64,000 nucleotides of DNA. Origin: Reinekea marinisedimentorum. GTDB taxonomy: Bacteria > Pseudomonadota > Gammaproteobacteria > Pseudomonadales > Natronospirillaceae. Shown piece after piece: positions 36,441 to 46,813 of this stretch; within the stretch, counting starts at the first letter, position 1, and each line of letters starts with the position of its first letter. The notes under the pieces were generated by a model, which worked only from the letters and a program-made list of their open reading frames with translations, made no database searches and was not told the DNA's origin. Location of the stretch: the NCBI RefSeq assembly GCF_004341165.1, contig NZ_SLZR01000013.1, positions 43,635-107,634 of the forward strand. The letters run 5' to 3'. The translations under genes were made by a program, and so were the position numbers.

Positions 36441-39128
36441 CTATTTAGTTTTTCTGTTACGGCCAGCGATCAGTACCGGCAGCATGAATAACGTCAACCA
36501 GCCTAAACTACCACCCGCAAGCGAGTTACTACTGTCTTCATTTGTCGAGGTTTCGGTGCTGCTATCGTCAGAACCTGTTGAAGTATCTTCATCCGTAGTC
36601 TCTTCTTCTGATTCAACCACGGTAAGAATTACGCTGTCTTCAGCAGCCACTTCGTAACCATTTTCGTCAATGGCTATGACCAGTATGGTTACGGTTGTTG
36701 GCTCTTCCGGCATTGTTACATATGCAGTGCCTTCTGCGCTGAGCGTTTCCTGAAGCGCTCCATCCATATAGACATTAGCGCCTTCAGCGTTTTCATAGCT
36801 CACAGCTATAGCCAGGTATGAAGATGCTTCAACTTCATCGTAATCTTCCAAACCAGAGATAGATATGGAGGGCACCAGCGGTTCGGCAACCGTTACTGAA
36901 ACGGTAGCAGGCGCTGACACAGAACCTTCATTATCGATGGCCGTATAGGTAAAGCTGTCTTCACCGTAGAAGTTATCATCGGGTATGTATGTTGCGGCAG
37001 AGCCGGAAATATTCACGGTGCCGTTAACGGGCGAGCTGGCTACCTCATAGTAAGCGATGCTGCCATCACTATCTGTTGCACTAAGGTTGATGCTAACGGA
37101 TGTTGCGTAGCCCGTTTCAGCCGTTACATCGTTTGCAGTGGGCGCGCAATTACTGCCGGCATCACAGCTGACACTTGGCTCTTCCCCCCAAACAAGCTCG
37201 TCGCCTTCGTAAAGTGCAAACGAGGTCGCGTTAGTGTAGCCATTTGCAAAATCGCTGTTCCAGCTTGGGTCTGTACTGTATACCCACGATCCGCTCGCAC
37301 TGTAAGGTAAGCGCATTCTGAACTGCACTTCTGATTTAGAATCGGTTGCGCTGATTGGGGTAATTTCTACACCGTCAAAGTTAACTTCAACATAGTAGAT
37401 GTTGCCGCTCCATAAAATTGGCCCGCTAATGGTGGTTTGCGAAGATTGCGCATATCCACTTTCTATAGTGATGTCGTCTGCACTATAACCAAGATCAAAC
37501 TCTTCTGATAAATCCATAAAGTAGCGGAACTTCAGGTTATCGGTTGCGCGCGCTGGCCAGGCGGTGTGGTTATAGGTTACCGAGGCAATTTCTAAATATT
37601 GATCACCCGTTGAATTAACCTTTGCTTCCACGTATAGCTCGTCATCGCGCTGCTCTGGCTCTGGGAAGTTTGAATCTGCTATTGGCTCGCCACCGTAATC
37701 CAGCCACAAACGCGCAGCGGCACCGGTAAAGCCTGCGTTGTAGTCAGTCGTGACTTCGTTCAGGTAATAATCGCTGCGGTCATCTTCGTAATCATCATTA
37801 GAGTCTGGGCCACCCACCAGTGCGCCAACAAGAATGTGTCGGTTATCAGTCGGGTTAGATGAAATGCTGTTCGCCCAGGCGCCATGGGCAGTACGGTGAT
37901 GAGGCTTAACCGGGTAGTAATCGGAATAACCTATCTGATAGGAAATACCTTTCGGGTTGTCGCCAAGCAAGTATTCCATTTGCGATACCGCAAAGTTGTA
38001 GTAGGTATCGGCTTTACTGGCTTCTTCGCTGTTTTCATCCAAGTAATCGGCATACACCAAGGCCATAAAAGCGGTATTTGCGGAGTAACGCGCTGCACCC
38101 CAAACATCTAAGTAGGCCAAACCGCCACTGGTGTAGTTGACTTGTGCGCCGTTATAGCCGTCTGTCCAGTAATCCAGCCAACGCTCGGTATCGTCTTCGT
38201 ATTTGGCATCGTAATAGTCTGTACCTCTTGTTGCTTTAGCCAACAACAAATAGGAGCCATAGCTTTTATCGTCCCAGGCTTGCGTCCAGGCATAGGCTTT
38301 TACGGTAGAACCCTGACCGCTGGTACCCAGGTTATCGTATTCTGCAATGGCTTTTTCCAGATAGGTTTCATCCCCGGTGGCACGATACAACCAGATAGCA
38401 CCCCAAACGATTTCATCGTTGTAGCCACTCCATGAATTGTAATAACTGGCAGCATCGGTAATGGCGTCTGAATATACGCCGCGATAATTATCAGCGAAGG
38501 CATACAGTTCTTTTGCATGGCTGAGCAGCTCGGCGGCATAGTCCGGGTCATCATCAGCAAACACCATGGAAATTGCAGCCAGGGCTGCGGCTGTTTCACC
38601 GGCTAAATCGGAACCTGGGTTATCGGCATCAATTTTATATGCCGGGCGATCCATAGTCATAACTTCAGCAGAGCCCCACCAGGCATGATCGTAACCACCA
38701 TTACCTACCTGCCCATATAACTCGTTGGTATCGGAATGGGCTTTAACAAAATAATCGGCAACGAAACTCAAATTATTTTTAATATGCTCTAACTGGCCAG
38801 TACCCTCATAGGCTTCAGGGTATTCCACAACACTCAACGCCAGCATGGTGGCCGAGGCTGCCATCGGCAGGCCAAACTTTACATGGTCACCAGCATCGTA
38901 CCAGCCGCCGGTTAAATCGTAACCAACGTCTGAACCATCATCCAGGCCACTATCGCCACGCCACTCTACGCGGTTCCAATCTGGTAATGGGCCACTTTGC
39001 TGTGCTTCATAAAAGTAAATGGATTTTTGTAACACCTCACCATAATTAGGTGAGGCGTGTACCCATGAAGACGCTACTACAGCTACGGCCATAGCTAAGC
39101 CGTTTTTCAAATATGTTCTGCTGCTCAT
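36441..39128 (-). CDS. secreted GH9 cellulase with CBM3c-like module and GlyGly-CTERM
   Basis: An 895-residue secreted endoglucanase. The signal peptide (1-25) ends WVHA. The GH9 catalytic domain (about 26-480) has GGWYDAGDH (Asp78, Asp81), KPHHRTAHG (His410-411) and the general acid Glu458 in LNEVTTDYNAGF. A CBM3c-like beta-sandwich follows (about 497-650), as in processive GH9 enzymes, then a cadherin/Ig-like domain (about 660-750), another small domain, a Ser/Thr/Asp/Glu linker (840-868) and a GlyGly-CTERM tail (SLAGGSLGWLTLFMLPVL then basic residues). It should split cellulose processively outside the cell; the tail predicts type II secretion and rhombosortase processing. Confidence 0.95.
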   Translation of the reverse strand: MSSRTYLKNGLAMAVAVVASSWVHASPNYGEVLQKSIYFYEAQQSGPLPDWNRVEWRGDSGLDDGSDVGYDLTGGWYDAGDHVKFGLPMAASATMLALSVVEYPEAYEGTGQLEHIKNNLSFVADYFVKAHSDTNELYGQVGNGGYDHAWWGSAEVMTMDRPAYKIDADNPGSDLAGETAAALAAISMVFADDDPDYAAELLSHAKELYAFADNYRGVYSDAITDAASYYNSWSGYNDEIVWGAIWLYRATGDETYLEKAIAEYDNLGTSGQGSTVKAYAWTQAWDDKSYGSYLLLAKATRGTDYYDAKYEDDTERWLDYWTDGYNGAQVNYTSGGLAYLDVWGAARYSANTAFMALVYADYLDENSEEASKADTYYNFAVSQMEYLLGDNPKGISYQIGYSDYYPVKPHHRTAHGAWANSISSNPTDNRHILVGALVGGPDSNDDYEDDRSDYYLNEVTTDYNAGFTGAAARLWLDYGGEPIADSNFPEPEQRDDELYVEAKVNSTGDQYLEIASVTYNHTAWPARATDNLKFRYFMDLSEEFDLGYSADDITIESGYAQSSQTTISGPILWSGNIYYVEVNFDGVEITPISATDSKSEVQFRMRLPYSASGSWVYSTDPSWNSDFANGYTNATSFALYEGDELVWGEEPSVSCDAGSNCAPTANDVTAETGYATSVSINLSATDSDGSIAYYEVASSPVNGTVNISGSAATYIPDDNFYGEDSFTYTAIDNEGSVSAPATVSVTVAEPLVPSISISGLEDYDEVEASSYLAIAVSYENAEGANVYMDGALQETLSAEGTAYVTMPEEPTTVTILVIAIDENGYEVAAEDSVILTVVESEEETTDEDTSTGSDDSSTETSTNEDSSNSLAGGSLGWLTLFMLPVLIAGRNRKTK

Positions 39129-39450
39129 GTTTGATTACGCTCTGAATTTGCAATGGAGTTTTAAGCAATTGGGGAAACCGCTTTGAATCTGCTTGTGATT
39201 TATAAAACAACAAAACCTGCACATTCCGTACAGAAAATTTCGTTATTTATTGGTTATTTCACACTTAGAGGCGTTTATTTATGAACAGGCTGCGTGAGTT
39301 CACGCTCAACTTTAGAACGGGATCAACAATTCAATTTTGATAGATAAAGGCAGGCCGGCTTGCACCTGCGGCTGAATACCGGCCAGACTCGCCCATGAAC
39401 AGGCTATTGCTTTACTCCAGGCAAAGCATAAGTAACGTGCGACAGCACGA
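39129..39450. other. intergenic region upstream of the cellulase gene
   Basis: This 322-bp gap separates cysA (upstream) from the cellulase gene. A CGTGC-GACA-GCACG hairpin (39436-39449) touches the cysA stop but lacks a T tract. The part at 39180-39270 is AT-rich and presumably holds the cellulase promoter, but I see no convincing -35/-10 pair and no gene. Confidence 0.5.
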
Positions 39451-40581
39451 CTATATCGTAAAATCCAACGCTTGCTCTTTAATGAACGGCCAGTGAATTA
39501 CCACCGGGTCAGCCGAATTACCTTCAGCAAAGAAGTAAGCCACCCTTGGGGCAGCGTATACCCGTGCGCCACGTTCCAGCGCTAAATGGCGCAGTTCGCT
39601 GTGACTGAGTTTACACTCCCATATTTTTCCATCGCCCCAACCAACCGGTTGCACATCTACCCTGACATCCGACCCCACCGGATTAATGGAAATAATATCT
39701 ACCGGTAACGATGCTGTGTTGTTTTTCAGTGCCGATAAAGAAAGTTCATGACTGCGAATAAACAGTTTACCGTTCTGCGTAGGGGAGTCTTCGTGCGGTG
39801 GTGTTAAAAAAGCCTCGCCGTTGGTCCACTTCCCGGCGCTGTAGTTAACATCCAGCACGTTTACATTGCCAAGAAAATCGAACACGAACTGGCTAGCCGG
39901 TTTTGCGTAGAGCTGAACCGGGTCATCTACCTGCTCTATCTTGCCATTGCTCATCACCACGACACGGTCTGAAAGTTCCAGTGCTTCATCCTGATCGTGG
40001 GTCACAAAAATACTGGTGAAGCCCAACTCATCGTGCAGGCTTCGTAGCCACCTGCGCAGTTCTTTGCGCACCTTGGCATCGAGCGCGCCGAAGGGTTCAT
40101 CCAGTAACAATACTTCCGGCTTGGTGGCCAACGCACGTGCCAGTGCAATGCGCTGTTTTTGCCCGCCAGAAAGCTGCTGCGGGTAGCGCTTAGCCAGGTG
40201 AGACAGCTGCACGGTTTCTAACAGCTGCGCCACCCGGGCTTTTATTTCCTGCCGGTTTGGCCGTTGCTTTTTATCCAGCACATCCAAGCCGAAGGCAACG
40301 TTTTCTGCCACGGTCATGTGGCGGAACAGGGCGTAGTTCTGAAAAACAAAGCCCACGCGGCGATCGCGTGCATGCACATGGGTCACATCGCGGTCGTGAA
40401 AATAAATTCGCCCGGCATCTGCGCCTTCCAGCCCGGCAATGATACGCAACAGGGTAGTTTTACCGGAGCCGGATGGCCCGAGCAGGCCGATCATCTCGCC
40501 CTTTTCTACTTCCAGGTTGAGCGGAGACAGCGCCTGAAAGCCGCCAAATACTTTAGCAATGTTTTCTATTCGAATACTCAT
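39451..40581 (-). CDS. cysA: sulfate/thiosulfate ABC transporter ATPase CysA
   Basis: A 376-residue ATPase. Walker [10 protein letters not shown] near residue 34, signature [15 protein letters not shown], Walker [14 protein letters not shown]-terminal regulatory region (about 240-376) is present, and [23 protein letters not shown] is the CysA type of Q-loop. It energises the CysTW channel. It closes the sbp-cysTWA operon, 7 bp after cysW. Confidence 0.94.
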   Translation of the reverse strand: MSIRIENIAKVFGGFQALSPLNLEVEKGEMIGLLGPSGSGKTTLLRIIAGLEGADAGRIYFHDRDVTHVHARDRRVGFVFQNYALFRHMTVAENVAFGLDVLDKKQRPNRQEIKARVAQLLETVQLSHLAKRYPQQLSGGQKQRIALARALATKPEVLLLDEPFGALDAKVRKELRRWLRSLHDELGFTSIFVTHDQDEALELSDRVVVMSNGKIEQVDDPVQLYAKPASQFVFDFLGNVNVLDVNYSAGKWTNGEAFLTPPHEDSPTQNGKLFIRSHELSLSALKNNTASLPVDIISINPVGSDVRVDVQPVGWGDGKIWECKLSHSELRHLALERGARVYAAPRVAYFFAEGNSADPVVIHWPFIKEQALDFTI

Positions 40582-40588
40582 AGTTCTA

Positions 40589-41446
40589 TTAATCCGTTTC
40601 GCTTACCGAGACTTGCAGGCTCTGTTCCTGTCGCCATTCAACATAGGCTTTAACAATGAGGGTGATCAGTGCAATGGCCGCCAGAACCGAGGCACAGGCG
40701 AAGGCTGCTTCTGCCTGATAGTCTTGATACAACGCTTGCACCTGCAGCGGCAAGGTATTGGTTTCACCACGGATATTTCCGGAAACAACCGCAACTGCAC
40801 CGAACTCACCCACCGCACGGGCATTGGTAAGGATGACACCGTAAATCAGCGCCCATTTAATATTCGGTAAGGTCACACGGCGAAACAGCTGCCACCAGGA
40901 GGCACCTAAAATGACCGCGGCCTCTTCATCGGAATGACCCTGCTGCTGCATGAGCGGGATCAGTTCGCGCGCTACAAACGGGCTGGTAACAAACAGCGTA
41001 ACCAGAACGATACCCGGCCAGGCGAACATTATTTGCAGATCGTATTGGTACAAAAAGCTACCCAGCCAACCGGAGTTTCCATAGAGCAATAAGTACAACA
41101 GGCCGGCGACCACCGGAGACACAGCAAAGGGAATATCAATAAGCGTGACCAGTAACTTCCGGCCGGGGAATTCAAAGCGGGTCACGGCCCACGCCAGCAT
41201 GACACCAAACACCAGATTGACCGGTACCGTCAGCAGGCTGACAAAAACCGTGAGGCCAATGGCATGCAGTGTATCGGCGTCGGAAAGGTTGCGCAGGTAG
41301 GCGCCAGCGCCGGCGGAAAACGCCTGCTGAAAAATACTGATCAGCGGCACCACCAACATAATAAATACCACGAACAGTGCCAGTGAAATTAACGTCCATT
41401 TTACCAGAGGGCTGTCGCCAACACGCCCGGGTTGATGCTGTTTCAT
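40589..41446 (-). CDS. cysW: sulfate ABC transporter permease CysW
   Basis: A 285-residue inner-membrane permease with six hydrophobic helices and the EEAA-like loop [26 protein letters not shown], followed by [17 protein letters not shown], which is specific to CysW. Start taken at ATG 41446 (MKQHQPGR), preceded by GGGAGTGAC; a longer frame reaches 41497 inside cysT. Confidence 0.93.
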   Translation of the reverse strand: MKQHQPGRVGDSPLVKWTLISLALFVVFIMLVVPLISIFQQAFSAGAGAYLRNLSDADTLHAIGLTVFVSLLTVPVNLVFGVMLAWAVTRFEFPGRKLLVTLIDIPFAVSPVVAGLLYLLLYGNSGWLGSFLYQYDLQIMFAWPGIVLVTLFVTSPFVARELIPLMQQQGHSDEEAAVILGASWWQLFRRVTLPNIKWALIYGVILTNARAVGEFGAVAVVSGNIRGETNTLPLQVQALYQDYQAEAAFACASVLAAIALITLIVKAYVEWRQEQSLQVSVSETD

Positions 41447-41457
41447 AGTCACTCCCG

Positions 41458-42300
41458 TTAATGTCCGTGAATGCGGCGCAGGTAGCGCCCTTGCCAAAGG
41501 TTAATCAGCAACAGCAGTATCAGTGAGGCCATCAGTACCACCGAGGCCACCGCGCTGGCACCGGCAAAATCGAATTCCTGCAGGCGTACAAAGATCATCA
41601 GCGAGGTTATTTCGCTAACGTAAGGCATGTTGCCGGCAATAAAAATAACTGCACCAAACTCACCCAGGCTGCGGGTAAAAGAAAGCGCGGCACCGGTAAT
41701 CAACGCCGGCAGGATGGCAGGAAAAATAACGCGCAAAAAAATTGCAGCATCGCTGGCACCCAGGGTTATTGCCGCCTCTTCCTCTTCGCTGGAAAGCTCT
41801 TCCAGCACCGGTTGCACAGTACGCACAACAAACGGAATACTGGTGAACGCCATGGCCACAATAATACCCAGCGGCGTGTAAGCCACCTTGATGCCCACCT
41901 GCTCAAGCAGGCTGCCCAGCCAGCCGCTGCTTGAATAAAGCGTCGCCAGCGTAATGCCGGCCACAGCCGTCGGCAGCGCAAAGGGCAGGTCGACCAGTGC
42001 ATCCAGAATACGCTTGCCGGGGAAGCTGTAGCGAACCAAAACCCAGGCCAGCAACAAGCCAAACACCGCATTGAACAGCGAGGCAACGAGTGCCGAATAG
42101 AGGGTAATTTTATAGCTGGCAACCAGGCGCGGGTCACTGATGACAAACCAATACTGCGACCAGGTTAAACCCTTGGTTTGCATCACCAGGCCGGTTACCG
42201 GCAACAGCAACACCAGGCTGACAAAAAACAGGGAAACCCCCAGGCTGATGCCGAACCCGGGCAATACCCGTTTATGCCGGTTCAAAGAAATAGCGCTCAT
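41458..42300 (-). CDS. cysT: sulfate ABC transporter permease CysT
   Basis: A 280-residue inner-membrane permease. EEEEAAITLGASDAAIFLRVIFPAI is the cytoplasmic coupling loop and RSLGEFGAVIFIAGNMPYVSEI is the CysT/CysU motif. It pairs with CysW. It starts 80 bp after the sbp stop; that gap holds no visible terminator. Confidence 0.93.
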   Translation of the reverse strand: MSAISLNRHKRVLPGFGISLGVSLFFVSLVLLLPVTGLVMQTKGLTWSQYWFVISDPRLVASYKITLYSALVASLFNAVFGLLLAWVLVRYSFPGKRILDALVDLPFALPTAVAGITLATLYSSSGWLGSLLEQVGIKVAYTPLGIIVAMAFTSIPFVVRTVQPVLEELSSEEEEAAITLGASDAAIFLRVIFPAILPALITGAALSFTRSLGEFGAVIFIAGNMPYVSEITSLMIFVRLQEFDFAGASAVASVVLMASLILLLLINLWQGRYLRRIHGH

Positions 42301-42379
42301 CTGAATGCTCTTAAATGGTTACTCACAACAAATCGCCGAACAGCTTGCGGGCCATTCAGCGATTCCAGGTATTACGGGT

Positions 42380-43390
42380 TTAGCGACGCTGCAGCTGATC
42401 CAGTTTTGCACCGCTGGCAAACAGCTCGGTCATGGCTGAATCCCAGCTACCGATAATTTGCTCGACGGTTAGCAGATCCACCGCTGGGAATTTTTCAGCA
42501 AATTCAGCTTTCACCGCTTCGTTATGAACGCGGTAGTTAAAGCCGGCCAGCAGGCGCTGGGCTTTTTCACTGTAAAGGTAATTCAGGTACTCGGTAGAAA
42601 CCTCCAGTGAGCCGTTCTTTTTGGCGTTCCTTTCAACCACGGCCACTGGAAATTCCGCCAGGATGGACGTTTTAGGAACCACCACTTCGTACTCATCTAC
42701 ACCGTACTGCTGACGAATGTTGTTCACCTCCGATTCAAAGGTAATCAGCACATCGCCGATACCCCGCTCCACGAAGGAGGTCGTTGCACCGCGGCCGCCG
42801 GTATCGAATACCGCTACGTTATCGAGGAATTGCTTGAGGAAGGCATCCTGCTCGCTGGTGCTTTCTTTGCCGAAGGCTTTTTGCGCATAGCCCAGTGCAG
42901 CCAGGTAGGTGTAACGGCCGTTACCGGATGTTTTCGGGTTCGGGAATACCAGCGCAACATCGTCTTTTGCCAGATCACCCCAATCCTGAATTTGTTTAGG
43001 GTTACCCTTACGCACCAGGAAGGCCGTGGTTGAATAATACGGCGAGCTGTCGTTTGGCAGCTGCGCCTTCCAGTCGGCCGGAATCAGGTTGCCGCGATCG
43101 TGCAGAATTTGTACATCGGTAACCTGGTTAAAGGTTACAACATCCACCGGCATGCCCTGCAAAATGGAACGCGCCTGTGAAGAAGAACCAGCATGAGACT
43201 GTTTAATCTCAATCGTCTTACCGGTTTTTTCCTGCCAATGCTCAGCAAAAATTGGGTTGTAGCTGGCGAACAACTCGCGGGCAATATCGTACGAGGCATT
43301 TAAAATGGTTTGGTCTTCGGCCTGCGCCTGAATTGAACTGCTGATCGCCAAAACACCAGCAAAAACGGTTTTAATAAACTTGGATTGCAT
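42380..43390 (-). CDS. sbp: periplasmic sulfate-binding protein
   Basis: A 336-residue secreted binding protein; signal peptide about residues 1-25 (ending IQAQA). NASYDIARELFASYNPIF, KQSHAGSSSQARSI and LVRKGNPKQIQDWGDL are Sbp/CysP motifs that contact the sulfate oxyanion. Start at ATG 43390 behind AGAGAG; an in-frame ATG further upstream (43411) has no ribosome site. First gene of the sulfate import operon. Confidence 0.94.
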   Translation of the reverse strand: MQSKFIKTVFAGVLAISSSIQAQAEDQTILNASYDIARELFASYNPIFAEHWQEKTGKTIEIKQSHAGSSSQARSILQGMPVDVVTFNQVTDVQILHDRGNLIPADWKAQLPNDSSPYYSTTAFLVRKGNPKQIQDWGDLAKDDVALVFPNPKTSGNGRYTYLAALGYAQKAFGKESTSEQDAFLKQFLDNVAVFDTGGRGATTSFVERGIGDVLITFESEVNNIRQQYGVDEYEVVVPKTSILAEFPVAVVERNAKKNGSLEVSTEYLNYLYSEKAQRLLAGFNYRVHNEAVKAEFAEKFPAVDLLTVEQIIGSWDSAMTELFASGAKLDQLQRR

Positions 43391-43731
43391 ATGAGTATCT
43401 CTCTGAAGCATGTATGGGGCGCAGTTTTAAGATCGGCCCCAGATTTTGGCGATAGCTTAAGATATCCAAAGGGAATATCGAACACCATTAATAGACCGAT
43501 TAATCATATGTTTAATTCGTTTTCATTTAAGCCAACAGCCAGGCCCAGGTATACAGGGTATAAAGGTTCGGTAAGCAACGCCTGAACAGGTGGAACTTCT
43601 CACGGCCGGCGTCATCTATATCGCGGCCATGAATAAATCTACTCGGCATACCCTGGTTTGCCTGAGTGTTTTTTTGGCTTTCACACAAATACGTATACTA
43701 TCGATTTCTTTACTCATTAAGGCTGGACACT
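43391..43731. promoter_or_regulatory. divergent region between sbp and the flavoprotein gene
   Basis: This 341-bp gap must carry the sbp promoter. An imperfect inverted repeat GATATCC-AAA-GGGAATATC at 43461-43479, about 70 bp upstream of sbp, could be a regulator site for sulfur starvation; I cannot assign it to CysB. The frames across the gap look like chance openings. Confidence 0.45.
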
Positions 43732-44871
43732 ATGGGCGCAAAAAAGCACCTGGTATTAATTGGCGGTGGCCACACTCATGCACTGCTGCTGAAGCAGTGG
43801 GCTAAGGCACCTATAAAAGACGTTCAGGTTTCGGTCATCAACCCCGGCAAGCGCGCTGCCTATTCGGGCATGCTGCCCGGCTTTGTCGCCGGTCACTATG
43901 CGCTGACAGATTTACAGCTGAACATCGAAGCGCTGGCTAAAGAGTCTGGCGCAAAGTTCATACAGGCAGCGGCGAGCGATATCGACCTTGAGCAACAAAC
44001 TGTCGGCTTAAGCATCGGTGGCACCCTTAGCTATGACATCGCCTCTATTGATATTGGCATTACCACCGGGCTTAAAAATATTGAGGGCTTTGCCGAGTTT
44101 GGCATTGCTGCCAAGCCACTCGATCATTTCGCGCAAAGCTGGCATCAGTTTATGAAGGATGTGCAGCAAGGCCACAAACGCCCGCAGCTTGCCATTATTG
44201 GTGGTGGGGTTGCCGGTTGCGAACTTGCACTGGCCATGGCGTATGCATTACGCAATACCGCGGAAGCCAGCATCGAAATCATAGACCGCTCGGAAATACT
44301 GGCTGAGGTTCACCCCCGCACGCGCCAGATTATAGAGCGCAAGCTGCATGAGCAGGGTATTCAGATGCACTCGAATACCGAGGTTCTGCGCCTGACTGAA
44401 AACCACGTTCACCTGCAAAAAGGCGACAACGTTCAGAGCCTTGCCTCCAGCTTTACACTCAGCGCTGCCGGTGCCCGCCCCTATGAATGGCTGAGCAGCA
44501 TTGGCAATGAAGCAAATCCGTTTCTGCTGCACGAGGGTTTTATCCAGGTAGACCCTTACCTGCGCAGCACAAATGATAAAGTTTATGCGGTCGGTGACTG
44601 TGCCCACATGACCGCCAACCCGCGCCCGAAAGCAGGCGTTTATGCGGTACGTCAGGCACCGGTGCTGTACAAAAACCTGGTTGCAGAACTTCAGGGCAAA
44701 CCGGAAAACCGGCAGCTATATCAACCACAAAAAGATTATTTAAAACTGATGTCGCTGGGCGCGAAGGAAGCGGTGGCCGATAAACTGGGTTGGCAGTTTT
44801 CCGGCAAATTGGCCTGGCAATTGAAGAACCGGATAGATCAGAAGTTTATGAGCTTGTTTAGGGAGCAGTAG
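43732..44871 (+). CDS. FAD-dependent pyridine nucleotide-disulfide-fold oxidoreductase
   Basis: A 379-residue flavoprotein. The FAD-binding LVLIGGGHTHALLL (residues 7-20), the NAD(P)-binding LAIIGGGVAGCELALAMAY (near 155) and the second FAD motif VYAVGDCAH (near 285) are clear. HTH after the first GGG and YSGMLPGFVAGHY are typical of the group otherwise found fused to the N-terminus of selenide, water dikinase (TIGR03169-like). Here there is no SelD. cobO begins 2 bp after its stop, so it may supply electrons for corrinoid reduction before adenosylation; that is inference. The start at 43732 is chosen because it begins the FAD motif; the frame extends upstream. Confidence 0.82.
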   Translation: MGAKKHLVLIGGGHTHALLLKQWAKAPIKDVQVSVINPGKRAAYSGMLPGFVAGHYALTDLQLNIEALAKESGAKFIQAAASDIDLEQQTVGLSIGGTLSYDIASIDIGITTGLKNIEGFAEFGIAAKPLDHFAQSWHQFMKDVQQGHKRPQLAIIGGGVAGCELALAMAYALRNTAEASIEIIDRSEILAEVHPRTRQIIERKLHEQGIQMHSNTEVLRLTENHVHLQKGDNVQSLASSFTLSAAGARPYEWLSSIGNEANPFLLHEGFIQVDPYLRSTNDKVYAVGDCAHMTANPRPKAGVYAVRQAPVLYKNLVAELQGKPENRQLYQPQKDYLKLMSLGAKEAVADKLGWQFSGKLAWQLKNRIDQKFMSLFREQ

Positions 44872-44873
44872 CC

Positions 44874-45464
44874 ATGACTGAGCAGCGCTATAAAGAACGT
44901 CAGCAAAAACGAAAAAACAAAGTTGATGAAACAGTCTCTTCCGCGCAAATCGAGCGCGGCTTGCTGCTGGTCATCACCGGGAACGGCAAGGGTAAATCGA
45001 CATCCGGCTTTGGTACGGTTGCTCGTGCTATTGGGCACGGTCAAAAAGCGGCGGTCGTTCAGTTTATTAAAGGCACCTGGGAGTGCGGTGAGCGTAACCT
45101 GCTCGAATCGCACGGCGTTGAATTTGCGGTTATGGCGACAGGCTTTACCTGGGATACACAAGACCGCGAAGCCGATATTCTGGCGGCTGAAAAGGCCTGG
45201 AGCGATGCCAAACGGATGCTGGCAGACCCCGGCTTAGATTTGGTGCTGTTGGATGAGCTAACCTACATGCTCAGTTACAAATACCTGGGCTTGGAAGAAG
45301 TTCTGCAAACCATCGCAAACCGCCCTGCGGAAATGTCGGTGGTTGTAACCGGCCGCGGTGCGCACCCACTCCTGATTGAAATGGCCGATACCGTCAGTGA
45401 GGTTAAGTCAGTTAAGCATGCACTTAACGCCGGGCTAAAAGCCCGCAAAGGCATCGACTGGTAA
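44874..45464 (+). CDS. cobO: cob(I)yrinic acid a,c-diamide adenosyltransferase
   Basis: A 196-residue CobA/CobO/BtuR-family enzyme. The inverted-type P-loop TGNGKGKST is at about residues 37-45 and VVQFIKGTWECGERN and LVLLDELTYMLSYKYL follow. It transfers the 5'-deoxyadenosyl group of ATP to the Co(I) corrinoid. It is probably cotranscribed with the preceding flavoprotein gene and converges on the cobalamin operon, its stop lying 35 bp from that of cbiA. Confidence 0.95.
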   Translation: MTEQRYKERQQKRKNKVDETVSSAQIERGLLLVITGNGKGKSTSGFGTVARAIGHGQKAAVVQFIKGTWECGERNLLESHGVEFAVMATGFTWDTQDREADILAAEKAWSDAKRMLADPGLDLVLLDELTYMLSYKYLGLEEVLQTIANRPAEMSVVVTGRGAHPLLIEMADTVSEVKSVKHALNAGLKARKGIDW

Positions 45465-45499
45465 CGCCGGTGCCCTTCCCGCGTTAACCCCTGTCTGCT

Positions 45500-46813
45500 T
45501 TACAGCGCTCCTAAAAATATTTTAGCGATCAGCGGTGCATTGGATGGAAAGTACCAGTGAATATAGGACGCAATCAGGTTTTTCTTTTTCCATACCGGGT
45601 CCATCACCTTGCCGCGCTGCGAGCGTGGCGCGCACAAGACAACCTCGTCGGATTCGGTTTTCGAATAGTGGAATGTATGACCGCGCAACACTTCACCTTT
45701 AGCAAATTCAGCCTCCACCAAACCCAACGCCGCCAGCTTACTCTGCATTTTTGCCGTATTGCTCAGCACACCACACATGGCCCGTGCTTCGCCCTGGGCA
45801 TTCGCCAGCTCGCTGCCCAAATAAAGCATGCCGCCGCACTCGGCCAATGCTGGTTTGCCGGCATCCACATGCGCCTGTATTTGCCGGTGTAGCCGGGTGT
45901 GATCAGCAAGTTCATTGATAAATAATTCCGGGTAGCCACCCGGTAGGTACAAGGCATCGCACTCGGGTAAATCGTTTTTTGCCAGCGGCGAAAAGAAACA
46001 CAGCTCTGCCCCCAGTGCGTTGAGCATGTCGATATTGGCCTGATAAACAAAGCTGAAGGCAGTGTCTCTGGCAATGGCAATTTTGCAGCCAGTCAACAGC
46101 GCGGGGGCCGAAACAGGCGGTTCATAGGTAAACGCAACGGCTGGCGGCAATTCAATATCGGCCGATTCCGCCAGCAATTGTGCTGCGTTATTTAATCGTT
46201 CATCCAAATCGGTAAGTTCCGCTGCCTGCACCAAACCAAGGTGGCGTTCAGGCAACGTAAGGCCGGAACTTTTTGGCAGCGCACCGTAAAAACTGAGCGG
46301 GGCTGGCAGTGCTTCCTTCAACAGGCTGGCGTGGCTAACGGAGCCCACACGATTCGCCAGCACACCAAACATTTCAATATCATCACGAAAGTTGGCCAGC
46401 CCGTAAGCCACGGCACCAAAGGTCTGCGCCATGGCACCGGCATCGATCACCGCGAGCACCGGAATGCCCAGCGTGGCGGCAATATCGGCGCTGGAACATT
46501 TGCCATCAAACATGCCCATAACGCCTTCGATCAGAATTAAATCGGCCTGCAAGGCGGCTTCGGCAACCAGGCGTTTGCAGTGCGCTTCACCGCACATCCA
46601 AAAATCGAGCTGATACACCGGCTGGCCGGAAGCGTGTGCGAGAAACGCCGGGTCGATAAAGTCCGGGCCGGTTTTAAATACCCGCACCCGTTTGCCGGCA
46701 TTGGTGAAGTGACGCGCCAGTGCAGCCACTACGGTCGTTTTACCACTGCCGGAGCTGGGCGCAGCCACAACCAGCGCCGGGCACTGCACGGTTTTAGTTG
46801 TTGCGTTAGTCAT
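45500..46813 (-). CDS. cbiA: cobyrinate a,c-diamide synthase
   Basis: A 437-residue glutamine-dependent amidase. N-terminal ATP-binding domain with [15 protein letters not shown] near residue 15; C-terminal class I glutaminase domain with the nucleophile Cys in [10 protein letters not shown] and a His in [11 protein letters not shown]. It amidates carboxylates a and c of the corrin ring. It overlaps cobQ by 8 bp and is the last gene of the operon. Confidence 0.94.
   Translation of the reverse strand: MTNATTKTVQCPALVVAAPSSGSGKTTVVAALARHFTNAGKRVRVFKTGPDFIDPAFLAHASGQPVYQLDFWMCGEAHCKRLVAEAALQADLILIEGVMGMFDGKCSSADIAATLGIPVLAVIDAGAMAQTFGAVAYGLANFRDDIEMFGVLANRVGSVSHASLLKEALPAPLSFYGALPKSSGLTLPERHLGLVQAAELTDLDERLNNAAQLLAESADIELPPAVAFTYEPPVSAPALLTGCKIAIARDTAFSFVYQANIDMLNALGAELCFFSPLAKNDLPECDALYLPGGYPELFINELADHTRLHRQIQAHVDAGKPALAECGGMLYLGSELANAQGEARAMCGVLSNTAKMQSKLAALGLVEAEFAKGEVLRGHTFHYSKTESDEVVLCAPRSQRGKVMDPVWKKKNLIASYIHWYFPSNAPLIAKIFLGAL

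Noticed and set aside
43461..43479. CysB binding site upstream of sbp
   Set aside because: An imperfect inverted repeat is visible, but CysB sites have no firm consensus and the match cannot be judged by eye.
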